A stretch of DNA of 42,685 nucleotides from Bodonicaedibacter sp963693005. GTDB taxonomy: Bacteria > Pseudomonadota > Alphaproteobacteria > UBA6184. The first letter of the stretch is position 1; each line of letters begins with the position of its first letter. The notes beneath the pieces were generated by a model. It did no database searches. It worked only from the letters and a program-made list of their open reading frames with translations, and was not told where the DNA came from. This document shows, piece after piece, positions 23,372 to 31,603 of this stretch. The DNA is taken from NCBI GenBank assembly GCA_963693005.1, contig OY843689.1:1-42685 (forward strand), given 5' to 3'. A program made the translations under genes and the position numbers.

Positions 23372-23884
23372 TCACAGCCACATGGCCAGCGAGGTGTCCT
23401 CACGCAACGCGAGGCGGAGTGTGTCCGTGCGACAGGGCCGCCCCAGCCGGATGTCGTCCACAGTGCGGTGCAGGGCTTCGGCGGCCGCGGCAGCGGTCTT
23501 CCCACAGGCGATGGCGGCTGAGGCACGGTGCAGCGCCTCCTCGGTGACGGCTCCATCAGCCTCACCACCCGCCCCGCCCTTGACCAACTGTTGAGCCAAG
23601 GTGGCGGCAGTGGTGGAGGCCGCCTGGGCCACGGCTCTCGCCTCACACTCCACGGACGCGACGGTCTCGTTGAGGCCCGCGACCAACTCGTCGAGGTCGA
23701 AGCCCGCCTGGGCTTGGACGAGAGAGGCGAGCCCTGGGAGGGAGGCCACCGCGCCCAAGGCGGCCGGCCGCTTGCAGCACACCTCCCGTGTGTGGGCGGT
23801 GCTGTCGAGGGCGTCCAGCAAGGAGAGACACTTGCGGCGCTGCTTGTCGAAGCGCCGCAGAGACGGAGCGAAGGCATCGGTCAT
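23372..23884 (-). CDS. Small helical/coiled-coil protein, unknown (170 aa)
   Basis: This mostly helical, Ala/Leu/Thr-rich protein begins MTDAFAPSLRRFDKQRRKCL. Predicted amphipathic helices include FDLDELVAGLNETVASVECE and the Ala-rich ARAVAQAASTTAATLAQQL. There is no signal peptide, membrane span or catalytic motif. A role as a subunit of a larger assembly (for example a tethering or adaptor complex) is plausible from its size and helicity but unsupported. The ATG at 23884 is two bases after TCGTTGTGGCAG, a textbook instance of the local start motif. A GTG/TTG-started extension upstream was rejected. Confidence 0.7.
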   Translation of the reverse strand: MTDAFAPSLRRFDKQRRKCLSLLDALDSTAHTREVCCKRPAALGAVASLPGLASLVQAQAGFDLDELVAGLNETVASVECEARAVAQAASTTAATLAQQLVKGGAGGEADGAVTEEALHRASAAIACGKTAAAAAEALHRTVDDIRLGRPCRTDTLRLALREDTSLAMWL

Positions 23885-24030
23885 CGCTGCCACAACGACA
23901 GTCCAACGGAGCACAGGGACACAGCCAGCGGGGACCGGCCTTGTATGGCGATACACAACAGGCGGTGTCCTCTATCGTGCTGGCTGGCAGCGGCGGGCAC
24001 CATGGCAAAGAGACGGCCAGAGAACTGTGC

Positions 24031-24489
24031 TTAGTCGAAGTAGGACCCGGAGTTCTTCGCCTCTTGGCTCTGGGCGGTGTTGTACTTGGCGACGGCCTTG
24101 GTGCCTTCCGACATGGCGTGCTTCGCGAGGTCGCCGGGGAGCAGCAGGCGGGTGGACGTCTGCATCTCGCGGGCGGAGAGGGTCTTGTGCTTGTTGATCT
24201 TGGCGATGTTGACCGCCTCGCTGTGGAGGCGCTCGAAGATGTCCTCGACGAAGGAGCCGAGGATCGTGATGGACTTGCTCGACATGCTGAGCCGAGACTT
24301 GCGCTGGAGCTGCTTCAATGTGCGCTGGATGTAGGTGGTCCACTGGTGGCTCACGGGCTTCTTGGTCCGCTTCTTGGCCGGCTTCGGGCCGCCGCTCTTG
24401 TTCGGCGCCCCCTTCGCCGAGGCGGCCTTCTTGCCCTTGCCGGAGCCCCGGCCGCCCTTGGGGAGCATTCCACCCTTTGTTGGAGGCAT
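24031..24489 (-). CDS. H2B: Histone H2B
   Basis: The histone fold spans roughly residues 50-135 and contains the H2B hallmarks: WTTYIQRTLKQL, a helix with SFVEDIFERLHSEAVNIAK, KTLSAREMQTSTRLLLPGDL and AKHAMSEGTKAVAKY. At 152 residues it is longer than kinetoplastid H2B (about 110) and most others (about 125). The excess is a Gly/Lys-rich N-terminal tail (GGRGSGKGKKAASAKG) and an extra C-terminal tail after AVAKY (NTAQSQEAKNSGSYFD). It packages nuclear DNA with H2A. It stands alone among unrelated genes rather than in a histone cluster, at least within this window. The ATG at 24489 lies twelve bases after CCTTGTGTGCAG. Confidence 0.96.
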   Translation of the reverse strand: MPPTKGGMLPKGGRGSGKGKKAASAKGAPNKSGGPKPAKKRTKKPVSHQWTTYIQRTLKQLQRKSRLSMSSKSITILGSFVEDIFERLHSEAVNIAKINKHKTLSAREMQTSTRLLLPGDLAKHAMSEGTKAVAKYNTAQSQEAKNSGSYFD

Positions 24490-24680
24490 GTGGTAGCGCG
24501 ACTGCACACAAGGCATCCGAGGAGCACTGGGGAGCGGCCGATGCGGGAGGCGGCGGACGACAAAGCAAAGAGGCGCAGCTTTCGGACTACGCAGTGATAT
24601 CAACGCGGTCACTGAGGGGGGAGGCTGATGAACATAACCAAGGCGGGCCCGGGGGCATTGGAGGGAGAGAGGGGGGAGCC

Positions 24681-26270
24681 CTACGCGTCGTCGTCGTCGG
24701 TGTCGTCAAGCCGAGTGGTGCCCACGGCCGCCCCGGCACCGCAGCCGCCGCAGTCGACGCGGCTGTCCTTGGGGCGGGGCGGGGCGGGGGCCTGCTCGGC
24801 GTCGTCGTCGCGGACCCGCTTCCGCAGGACGGACTCCATGTCGAGGACGGCGTCGCGGAGCCGCTCGTACTCGGCGAGGGTGTTGTATACAAAGCACGAG
24901 ATGCGGGCATACAGCGCACCGTTGATATCTTTAATGGGCACCTCGACGCGGTAGCGGGCGTGGAGGGTGTCTTGAATATACTTCGCGCTGAACGACTTCC
25001 GCTCGAAGAGAGGGGGCAGCGGCACGAGTTTCATGAAAGGCGCGCCACGGGGGACGGCCACGGTGCGGAAGGCGCCGCAGAGGAGCTGCTCGGCGTCGCG
25101 GAGGAGCCCCGAGCTGTACGTGCGCACGGCGTCGACCCCGACGGTGGCCCAGAAGTCCACGACGGCCGGGACGGACAGGTACGCCCCGTAGTCCTTCGTC
25201 CCATCCCAGATGAACTCCGAGACGAATCCCGCACGGCTGCCGTGGCTCACGACGCAGCTGTGGGTGCGCTTCTGCACCGACGGGTGGGCCCAGATGAAGC
25301 CGACGGCCTTCGGGGCGGCCACCCACTTGTGGAGGTTGCCGACGTAGAAGGTCGGGCGCTGCTCCTCCGGCAGCCCCTCGAGGTCCAGGGGCATCTGCAG
25401 CGGCCCGTGGGCGCCGTCGACGAGGATGTGCTTCACGCCGGCCTTCTTGAGGCGCGGGATGAGGTGGGTGAACACCGGGAGGGCGATGGCCGACGTCGAG
25501 GCGATGTGGTCCACGACGAAGACGCTGCACCCCTCCGGGAGCTTCGAGACGATGTGGTCGCACACAGCGTCGTCGTCGCCCATGAGCGCGGCGTGGGTGA
25601 AGTGCTCGATGAGCGGGACTTCGTGCAGCGACGCCTCGACGGCGTGGCAGCGCTCCCGCATCATCTTCCACACGCTGCCGTACTCCGTGTCGAGGTACGC
25701 CACGACAGTGCCCTTGCGGCGCACGAGGGTGTTGATGGCGGCGTTGAGGCCGAAGGTAGCGTTGGCGACGAGGGCGATGTCCTGGGGGCGGGCCCCGAGG
25801 AACGACGCGAGACGGCGGATGCTGAAGACGAGCAGCGGCAGCAACTTGCGGTCGACGAAGGCCAGCGGCTGCTCCTCGAGCAGGTCCTCGTACTGCCGCT
25901 TCACGGCGGTCCCTGGGATCAGCGCGGCCCCGAAGGCCCCGTGGTTGATGAAGGTCCACGTCGGGTCCAGGCGGAACAGCGCCGCCCGCATCGCGGCCCC
26001 GAAGGGCGGCGGGGCGATGCCGAAGCTCCGGGCCCACTCCGGGAGGGCGGCCGGGGGTGTGTAGGCGTGGTCCGGCAGCGCGATGAGCTCCTCGACGTTG
26101 TCGCTGTGGAAGCTTCCGAAGCCGCGGTACGACTCCGTGGTGTCCTCGCCGTCCGCGGCAGGCGGGAGCCCGGAGGCGGCGGCGATGTCCGTCGCGGCAC
26201 CGGCCCCCTGCAACACGGCAGGGCTCGGTATGCCAGACTGGTCGTCGCCCGTTTCAGCAACGCAGGACAT
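24681..26270 (-). CDS. Class V PLP-dependent enzyme (isopenicillin-N-epimerase / EgtE-like)
   Basis: This 529-residue enzyme belongs to the aminotransferase class V family. Diagnostic segments are TWTFINHGAFGAALIPG, ALVANATFGLNAAINTLVRR, SVFVVDHIASTSAIALPV, ILVDGAHGPLQMPLDLE (PLP-binding Asp) and FYVGNLHKWVAAPKAVGFIW (the Lys after His is the expected PLP Schiff base). Relatives include isopenicillin-N-epimerase-like proteins and the C-S lyases of ergothioneine synthesis; sequence alone does not choose between them. A ~95-residue N-terminal extension and an acidic, Cys/Gly-containing tail (VDCGGCGAG ... DDTDDDDA) are additions. The first ATG after a strong acceptor-like TGTTGTTGCCAG (ending at 26348) is the one at 26270, so its 5' leader of ~77 bases is longer than most here. 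Confidence 0.9.
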   Translation of the reverse strand: MSCVAETGDDQSGIPSPAVLQGAGAATDIAAASGLPPAADGEDTTESYRGFGSFHSDNVEELIALPDHAYTPPAALPEWARSFGIAPPPFGAAMRAALFRLDPTWTFINHGAFGAALIPGTAVKRQYEDLLEEQPLAFVDRKLLPLLVFSIRRLASFLGARPQDIALVANATFGLNAAINTLVRRKGTVVAYLDTEYGSVWKMMRERCHAVEASLHEVPLIEHFTHAALMGDDDAVCDHIVSKLPEGCSVFVVDHIASTSAIALPVFTHLIPRLKKAGVKHILVDGAHGPLQMPLDLEGLPEEQRPTFYVGNLHKWVAAPKAVGFIWAHPSVQKRTHSCVVSHGSRAGFVSEFIWDGTKDYGAYLSVPAVVDFWATVGVDAVRTYSSGLLRDAEQLLCGAFRTVAVPRGAPFMKLVPLPPLFERKSFSAKYIQDTLHARYRVEVPIKDINGALYARISCFVYNTLAEYERLRDAVLDMESVLRKRVRDDDAEQAPAPPRPKDSRVDCGGCGAGAAVGTTRLDDTDDDDA

Positions 26271-26347
26271 GGTGAGGGCCGGGTGCGCAGCGGCGCGGCG
26301 TAGACGATGTGAGGGAGGGCAGCTCCGATGCACGTGGTGCCCACGTG

Positions 26348-26360
26348 CTGGCAACAACAG
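26348..26360 (-). promoter_or_regulatory. Distal acceptor-like motif for the class V PLP enzyme
   Basis: Coding-strand TGTTGTTGCCAG ends here, about 77 bases before the chosen ATG, and no ATG lies between. The gene has no AG within ~40 bases of its start, so this strong GTTG...AG is the best candidate trans-splice acceptor, giving a longer leader than usual in this window. Confidence 0.5.
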
Positions 26361-26445
26361 CAGTAGCGCGGCGCACACAATCTCGCTTCTTGGGCGGGCG
26401 GCAGTACAGTACAGCAGAATCTAACAACACAAACGGGCGGGCAGC

Positions 26446-27405
26446 TCAGACATAGTCCGGGATGGGACCAGGGGCTCCGGCATCCTCCGCCATGGCACCG
26501 CCGGCAGCATACGGCGGGGGCATTGGGTCCTCGCTCGGGTCCCGGGCCTCGTGGCCTGCGGCGTAGACGTGGCGCTCGTACCACGGCTTCGGGAGGGCGT
26601 GGGCCTGGACGGTGATGTCGCCGAGGTCCACTTCGGCAGGGTCGGTGGGCTCGTGCTCGCCGTAGAGGTCGATACTCGGGGGAGCGCCCGCTGGGGCGGT
26701 GGCTTCGAAGCCAAGCGCGCGGGCCACGCGTGGGCGGAGATCGTCCGCGGTGGGTGGCGGCCTCTCGGCGTCCTCGGAGTGGGAGTGCTTCTTGAGCTTC
26801 TTGTTGAGGGCGAAGAGGCCGACGCCGAGGACGGCGACGAGGAACAGGGCGACGGCGATGATGACGATGATGGACACCGACACCGAGGCCGACTGCGGCC
26901 GGTCCGGGGACACGACGGTCTGGAGCGTCACGTCCAGAGGGTAGCACACGCTGTTGAGCGTCGTCACCGGGCGCCACTGCAGCTTGAAGGTGCGGGTGAT
27001 GCCGTCGCGGCCCCCCTTGCTCGTCCGGATCCGCGCCTTGGCGATGTAGTCGTTGATCGCCATGCAGTCCCACGCCTCGGTCCCTTGCCGGCTGCACAGC
27101 CGCACCCCCGCGGTGCTCGGGGCGCGGCAGGCGGCCCTCTGGGCAGGTGTGAGCAGCGCTGGGACCATGGCGTCCTCGAAGAACTCCACGCAGGAGAGGT
27201 GCAGCATCTCCGTCTCGTACGGGAAGAAGACGAGGTCCGCGTAGGTACCGTTGCGGGGGATCTCGTAGACCCGAACCTTGCTCACGGTGCGGAAGGACGT
27301 GCTGTAGCACTGGCCCTCCTTGAGGCCGTCCTCGTCGGTGAAGTCCGCCCGGCTCCCGGCCGCGGCGAGCAGAAGACACAGCGCGGCGACGACGAGAGAT
27401 CGCAT
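26446..27405 (-). CDS. Type I membrane protein with signal peptide, unknown (319 aa)
   Basis: A clear cleavable signal (MRSLVVAALCLLLAAAGSRA) is followed by a ~150-residue ectodomain with about six cysteines (for example GQCYSTSF, HLSCVEFF, RLCSRQ, WDCMAIND, SVCYPLD) and an N-glycosylation site (NGT). One span follows (VSVSIIVIIAVALFLVAVLG and VGLFAL), then a basic stop-transfer (NKKLKKHSHS) and a ~110-residue cytosolic tail. The tail has Tyr-based and PPPY elements (PWYERHVY; PMPPPYAAGG) and ends PDYV, which could be sorting or WW-domain ligands (inference). The ATG at 27405 sits two bases after GTTCCGTCCATAG and begins exactly at the signal peptide; an ATG at 27423 lies before that AG. No family is recognised; it may be a surface or endosomal receptor-like protein. 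Confidence 0.85.
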   Translation of the reverse strand: MRSLVVAALCLLLAAAGSRADFTDEDGLKEGQCYSTSFRTVSKVRVYEIPRNGTYADLVFFPYETEMLHLSCVEFFEDAMVPALLTPAQRAACRAPSTAGVRLCSRQGTEAWDCMAINDYIAKARIRTSKGGRDGITRTFKLQWRPVTTLNSVCYPLDVTLQTVVSPDRPQSASVSVSIIVIIAVALFLVAVLGVGLFALNKKLKKHSHSEDAERPPPTADDLRPRVARALGFEATAPAGAPPSIDLYGEHEPTDPAEVDLGDITVQAHALPKPWYERHVYAAGHEARDPSEDPMPPPYAAGGAMAEDAGAPGPIPDYV

Positions 27406-27480
27406 GCCTATGGACGGAACCATGATGCACCACGGGCGGTCACACGAGGCGCATGAGGCAGTGAGTGTACAAGGAGCCCT

Positions 27481-29016
27481 CTACTCGCTCTCTAAGGACA
27501 GCACCATCGGCCGGAGGTAGTCGCCCGCGTCGCAGCGCGAACCACCGCGGGCAACGCTCCGGCCCTGGGCGATATCGCTCATGAAGGCCGGGGCGGCATG
27601 GACCAGCGGTGCGAAAGTGCACTCCTCGGCGAACGACGCCTCGCGGTCGGCCGAGTACTCCGCCGCCAAGCGCTCCCGGCGGATGCGCTGCTGCAGCAGG
27701 AGCTGGGAGAAGCCCTCGCTGCTCCCGAGGGCCGGGGCGAGCACCGAGGCCACCGGGCCGTCCGGGGCCTCGTGCACCGCTGGGCGGAACGTCGCCCCCC
27801 GCAGCTCCTCCGCTCCGAGCTCCGCGGCCAGCTTCTCCGTCTTGCGCCGCCGCCTGGCCTCGGCCTGCAGCAGGCGGTCCACGACAGGGGTCCGGGCCCG
27901 GGCAGAAGACGCCGCGAGCTCCCGGCTGCGGGCGTTGATCTGCGGGACGTCCCGCACCACCGCACGTGCGGCCTTCGTCTCAGCCTCGAGCTCTCGCCGC
28001 CGTCGGGCGTGACTCTCCGCGATCTTCGCGTAGCACTCATCCTGGGTCTTGTGCTTGAGCAGGGCTCGCGTTCCTTGGGACAGCCGCGGGGTCCCGGGGC
28101 ACTCCCCCCGGAATGCCTCCTCAGCAAGGCGCTGCTGCCGCTGCTGCTTGGCCGCCGCCTCACGGGCAAGGCGCTGCGTGAAGGCCGCCTGCTCCCCCTT
28201 GGAGAGAGCCTTCGCCTCGCGACTCGGGGTCTGGCTCCGCCCTGGGGTCTGCGGTCGCGCGGCGAGGCGTTCATGCACGGGGCGACGGAGGTAGCGCTGG
28301 AGCCCGGGGCTCTGGGTATCGTTGATGGCCGGGCGGAAGGTGCATTCATCCGCGGCGGCCCCGTCCGGGGTTGGCCTCGCCGCGGTATCGGATGTGTCTA
28401 GATAACGCGGTGTGACGGCCGTGGCCCACGCGCTGCGGACGATGCTCGGGCGGAAGCTGCAGCGCTGCTTTTCCTCCGCCGCCCGCCGTGCCTCCCGGTC
28501 CGCACGGCGCTGCTGGGCCTCCGCGACCCAGCGCTTGCTGCGCTCGGCGATGGTCGCCCGTTCGTCGGGGGGCACGGGAGGGGCGTTGATGCGAGGGGCG
28601 AAGGTGCAGTCCTCCGCGGCGGCGGCGGCGACATCATGGCGCAGTGTCTCTTTGTTCCGCCGCACCCGCTCCTGCCACGCGGCGTTGCGGGAGAGCATCC
28701 CGTCCTCCTCCGCGGCGGGTGCCGGGTCTCTGCCGTACGGAGTGTCCCGCAGCGAGTGGTCCCCGGCCTCCATGTGTGCCACGTAGGCCTCGCGTTCGGC
28801 GGCCGTCATAGCGTGGTACTCCCGCAAAGGGTCGTGGAACCCCTCTGGCTGCCCTGGGGTGTCGTCGCGCTCCTCCGAGCGGCCGTAGTTGAAGAGCGCT
28901 TGCCACCGTTCCGGCGCTGGGACAGACGGCGCGGCTGAGGGCAGCGTCGCGGCTGCGGAGGGACCCTCGCCACCGTCGCGGAGGGGGGCGTGGAAGTGCC
29001 GGAGGAGGTCACCCAT
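27481..29016 (-). CDS. TFxP-repeat coiled-coil protein, probably flagellar/cytoskeletal (511 aa)
   Basis: A short motif recurs at least five times in a highly charged helical protein: CTFAPRIN, CSFRPSI, CTFRPAIND, ATFRPAVHE and CTFAPLVH. Between copies are Arg/Glu/Ala-rich helices (AEAQQRRADREARRAAEEKQ; AEARRRRKTEKLAAEL). This alternation of C/T-F-x-P-x-I boxes with basic coiled coil is seen in many flagellate and other protist proteins, some located in flagella or the subpellicular skeleton. That localisation is known only for the pattern in general, not for this protein. No signal or membrane span is present. The ATG at 29016 is two bases after GGTTGCGGCCAG. Neighbouring DPCD and TTLL genes also suggest microtubule work, but polycistrons mix functions. 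Confidence 0.82.
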   Translation of the reverse strand: MGDLLRHFHAPLRDGGEGPSAAATLPSAAPSVPAPERWQALFNYGRSEERDDTPGQPEGFHDPLREYHAMTAAEREAYVAHMEAGDHSLRDTPYGRDPAPAAEEDGMLSRNAAWQERVRRNKETLRHDVAAAAAEDCTFAPRINAPPVPPDERATIAERSKRWVAEAQQRRADREARRAAEEKQRCSFRPSIVRSAWATAVTPRYLDTSDTAARPTPDGAAADECTFRPAINDTQSPGLQRYLRRPVHERLAARPQTPGRSQTPSREAKALSKGEQAAFTQRLAREAAAKQQRQQRLAEEAFRGECPGTPRLSQGTRALLKHKTQDECYAKIAESHARRRRELEAETKAARAVVRDVPQINARSRELAASSARARTPVVDRLLQAEARRRRKTEKLAAELGAEELRGATFRPAVHEAPDGPVASVLAPALGSSEGFSQLLLQQRIRRERLAAEYSADREASFAEECTFAPLVHAAPAFMSDIAQGRSVARGGSRCDAGDYLRPMVLSLESE

Positions 29017-29156
29017 GGCTGGCCGCAACCATCAGAGGGACGCACAGTCTCACACTGTGTTCGATCACAGTCGGAGTTCTTTCGAGACAGACAGAAACAC
29101 GGAGGTCCCGGAAACTAAAAATCGGAAAACAAAATAAAACGAAGCGAAGTCACATG
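29017..29156 (-). other. T-rich intergenic tract (coding-strand sense)
   Basis: In a region of otherwise very high GC, bases ~29080-29156 read as T-rich pyrimidine sequence on the transcribed sense (for example CGTTTTATTTTGTTTTCC). It lies between the stop of the SET-like gene and the acceptor-like motif of the TFxP-repeat gene. The similar tract at 35216-35345 shares the CGTTTT and GTTTTCC elements. A polypyrimidine signal for RNA processing is the natural reading, by inference. Confidence 0.55.
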
Positions 29157-31544
29157 TTAGTTCTCGTTGGCGTCGGCCGCAGCGAAGCCCTGGTGGTGGT
29201 GCAGCACGTCGAGCAGCGCGAGCCGCAGCCGCTCGGAGAGCGTCACGAGGTCCGGCATCGCGTCCTTCGCCATCGCCGGGAGGTCCCACTTCTCGATGCC
29301 CGCACGGCGGTCGTTCAGCTCCAGGGTGAACCGGGCGAGGGCCTTTTCCTCGTGCTCCGGCTGCACCGCCCCTCCGGCAGCCGCAGCGGCGGCGTAGTGG
29401 TCAAGGACCGCGCGGCGGGAAGCCTTCTCCGTGGTGAGGGAGTGGCTGTGGGTGGCGTTGAAGCGCCACGTGACGCTGCTGATGGCGTTCATCGGGACGT
29501 TGCCGTACTGCAGGAAGAAGTCGAGCTTCGTCTTGAAGCGCGTGCCATAGTCCAGCGTCACGGCCTTGCCCGGGCTGAGCTTCCGGCGGGCGACGAGAAC
29601 GGCGCGGTTCTGGGCGTCGTCGTACTCGAGCACGGCGCTCGGGTCCTCGTCGTGGGTCGGGAGGTCGAGCACCGGGGCGAGAACGAGCTGCTCTGTGAGG
29701 TTGATCAGCCGCATCTCCACCTGGGCACGGGCGTGGAAGTAGTCCTGCTTGTCGAAAGCCCGCGGGAGGCGGCCCGTGGCGGAGGCAAGGGTGTCGAACT
29801 CCACGGCCCAGAGGTCCTGCATGCGCTTCACCTCATGGGCGATGTCGGCGTCGAAGCCGAACACGGCGAGCTCGGCCTCGGAGAAGAGGACGGGCAGCTT
29901 GTACGACGAGGCGCGGAAGGAGTTGAAGAGGACGCGGAAGTTGGTGCTCTCGTCGAAGAGCTGCAGCATGACCACGGCGCTCATCTCCATCACCTTGCGG
30001 GCCTCGGGGAGGATGTTCTTCGCCTTGACGTGCTCGCTGTGAGCCGCGGTGAAGTTCTCGAGCGCGTGGATCCACTGGTTGCGGGCGATGTGCGCCGTGG
30101 TGAGCAGCGTATCATACGGGACGGTCACGATGGGCTGCCCCTCCTCCACCGCCCGCGTCGTCTTGAGCACGTGCTTCGAGTGGAAGCTGTGGCGCTCACC
30201 GCCGAGGTACCCAAGGTCGACGGCCGAGGCGTCCCCACCGTAGCTCGCCACCCACTCCTGGAGCAGGAACCCGGCGTCCCAGCGGCCCTGCGGGGTATTG
30301 TAGGCGATGTCGAACTCGAAGGTGGCGTCGAAGAAGTCCTGGCCGTCGCTGGTCATGGCCTCCACGGCGGCCGGGATCGCGTCGTCCCAGCTGTACTGCT
30401 GCCGGTCGTGGTGGGCGGAGTACGGCACGAGGAGGTCGCCCTCACGCAGGAACAGCGTGCGCTCCCCGGTGGCGGGGTCGAGGTAGTACATGCTGATGAG
30501 CAGGTCTCGCATCGGGCCCGGCTGCAGGACGGAGAAGCCGAGGTTCGACCCTGGCCGGGCGTAGAAGCGGAGGGCCAGCTTCTGCGCCGTGGTCGGGAGC
30601 GTGCGCTCCGTGGCCTCGGACGCCCCGCTGAGCTCCTTGACGAGCGAGCGGAGGTTCGGGACGCGGAGGTGGGCGACGTGCTCGCGGCGGGGCTCGTAGA
30701 AGTGGGCGACGAAGGTGACCGGACTGTCGAACATGTCGTCGAGGACGGGGGAGATGTCCACGTCGAAACCCTGGGCGTCGGTGGAGTTGGAGTCGGACTC
30801 GATGTTGATCTGGGCGTGCACTTTGCCGTCCACGGCGAGGATCAGTGTGAAGTCCGGCAGCGGCGGCTTCCGCGAGGCCCAGACGCTCATGAGGCGCTTC
30901 TCCCCGACGCGCTCGTGGACGCGGAAGACGAACTTCATCCCCATGGTGGAGTTGTGCGGGACGAGGTCGTGCATCGAGCCAGAGTCGACAACGGCCCGCG
31001 GGAGGCCCTGCTCCACGGTGGCGACGAAGGACGAGGTGTACTGCGGAGCGAAGGCGAGCGTCACCGCGACGTCGGGGGGCAGGTGCTCGACGACCTGCAG
31101 CGCCTCGGGGAGCGTGAAGGTGTGGGCTTTCTCCGCGGCCCGCACGGCGGCGTCGTGGACGAAGGCGGCGGTGCTGTTGTAGCGGTCACGGAAGGAGACG
31201 GTGAAGGCAGGGACGGCGAAGGCGTCGTCGCCGAACTCCACGGCGCACTCCGAGATGCGGCCGTCGTTGGTGACGGTGACGGTGAGGCTCGGGCTCAGGC
31301 GGGGCCGGTTGGTGAGGTAGAAGTCCTGTGCCCCGGCACCGCCCATGAGGGGGTGCCATTTGCCGTCTTGCGCGGCAAACGGGAGCATGTGCTTCCCCTG
31401 CTGGAGCCCGGCCTTGTGCATGGCCACCTCCATGAAGAAGGGCTGAGGGGTGCCGGCGCCCACCGGGGGGAGGGTGCCCTCGTCGGTAGCGACGGCAGTG
31501 GCGATCAGAGCCGCGACACAGCAGAGTGCCGTGAAGCAGCGCAT
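29157..31544 (-). CDS. Secretory-pathway protein with Rubisco-LSMT/SETD3-like SET region (795 aa)
   Basis: The protein opens with a signal peptide (MRCFTALCCVAALIATAVA) and has several N-glycosylation sites (NST, NFT, NLT, NAT). The first ~430 residues are a beta-rich region of unknown fold. The last third resembles the SET region of the Rubisco methyltransferase/SETD3 class: KTTRAVEEGQPIVTVPYDTL, then LVLAPVLDLPTHDEDP where the family has P-x-x-D-x-x-N-H, then GKAVTLDYGTRFKTKLDFFL and QYGNVP (family: YG-x-x-x-N-x-x-l-l-x-Y-G). The cofactor-binding N-H is T-H and the opening G-x-G is not evident, so methyltransferase activity is doubtful. Lumenal SET proteins are unusual because this class acts on cytosolic or plastid proteins. 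The ATG at 31544 is two bases after CAG-CAAG. There is no membrane anchor. Confidence 0.75.
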   Translation of the reverse strand: MRCFTALCCVAALIATAVATDEGTLPPVGAGTPQPFFMEVAMHKAGLQQGKHMLPFAAQDGKWHPLMGGAGAQDFYLTNRPRLSPSLTVTVTNDGRISECAVEFGDDAFAVPAFTVSFRDRYNSTAAFVHDAAVRAAEKAHTFTLPEALQVVEHLPPDVAVTLAFAPQYTSSFVATVEQGLPRAVVDSGSMHDLVPHNSTMGMKFVFRVHERVGEKRLMSVWASRKPPLPDFTLILAVDGKVHAQINIESDSNSTDAQGFDVDISPVLDDMFDSPVTFVAHFYEPRREHVAHLRVPNLRSLVKELSGASEATERTLPTTAQKLALRFYARPGSNLGFSVLQPGPMRDLLISMYYLDPATGERTLFLREGDLLVPYSAHHDRQQYSWDDAIPAAVEAMTSDGQDFFDATFEFDIAYNTPQGRWDAGFLLQEWVASYGGDASAVDLGYLGGERHSFHSKHVLKTTRAVEEGQPIVTVPYDTLLTTAHIARNQWIHALENFTAAHSEHVKAKNILPEARKVMEMSAVVMLQLFDESTNFRVLFNSFRASSYKLPVLFSEAELAVFGFDADIAHEVKRMQDLWAVEFDTLASATGRLPRAFDKQDYFHARAQVEMRLINLTEQLVLAPVLDLPTHDEDPSAVLEYDDAQNRAVLVARRKLSPGKAVTLDYGTRFKTKLDFFLQYGNVPMNAISSVTWRFNATHSHSLTTEKASRRAVLDHYAAAAAAGGAVQPEHEEKALARFTLELNDRRAGIEKWDLPAMAKDAMPDLVTLSERLRLALLDVLHHHQGFAAADANEN

Positions 31545-31603
31545 GGCTTGCTGCAAAGCTCATGCGCACCGACGGAGAGGAGGACAACAAAAGGGGGCGG
31601 GCA

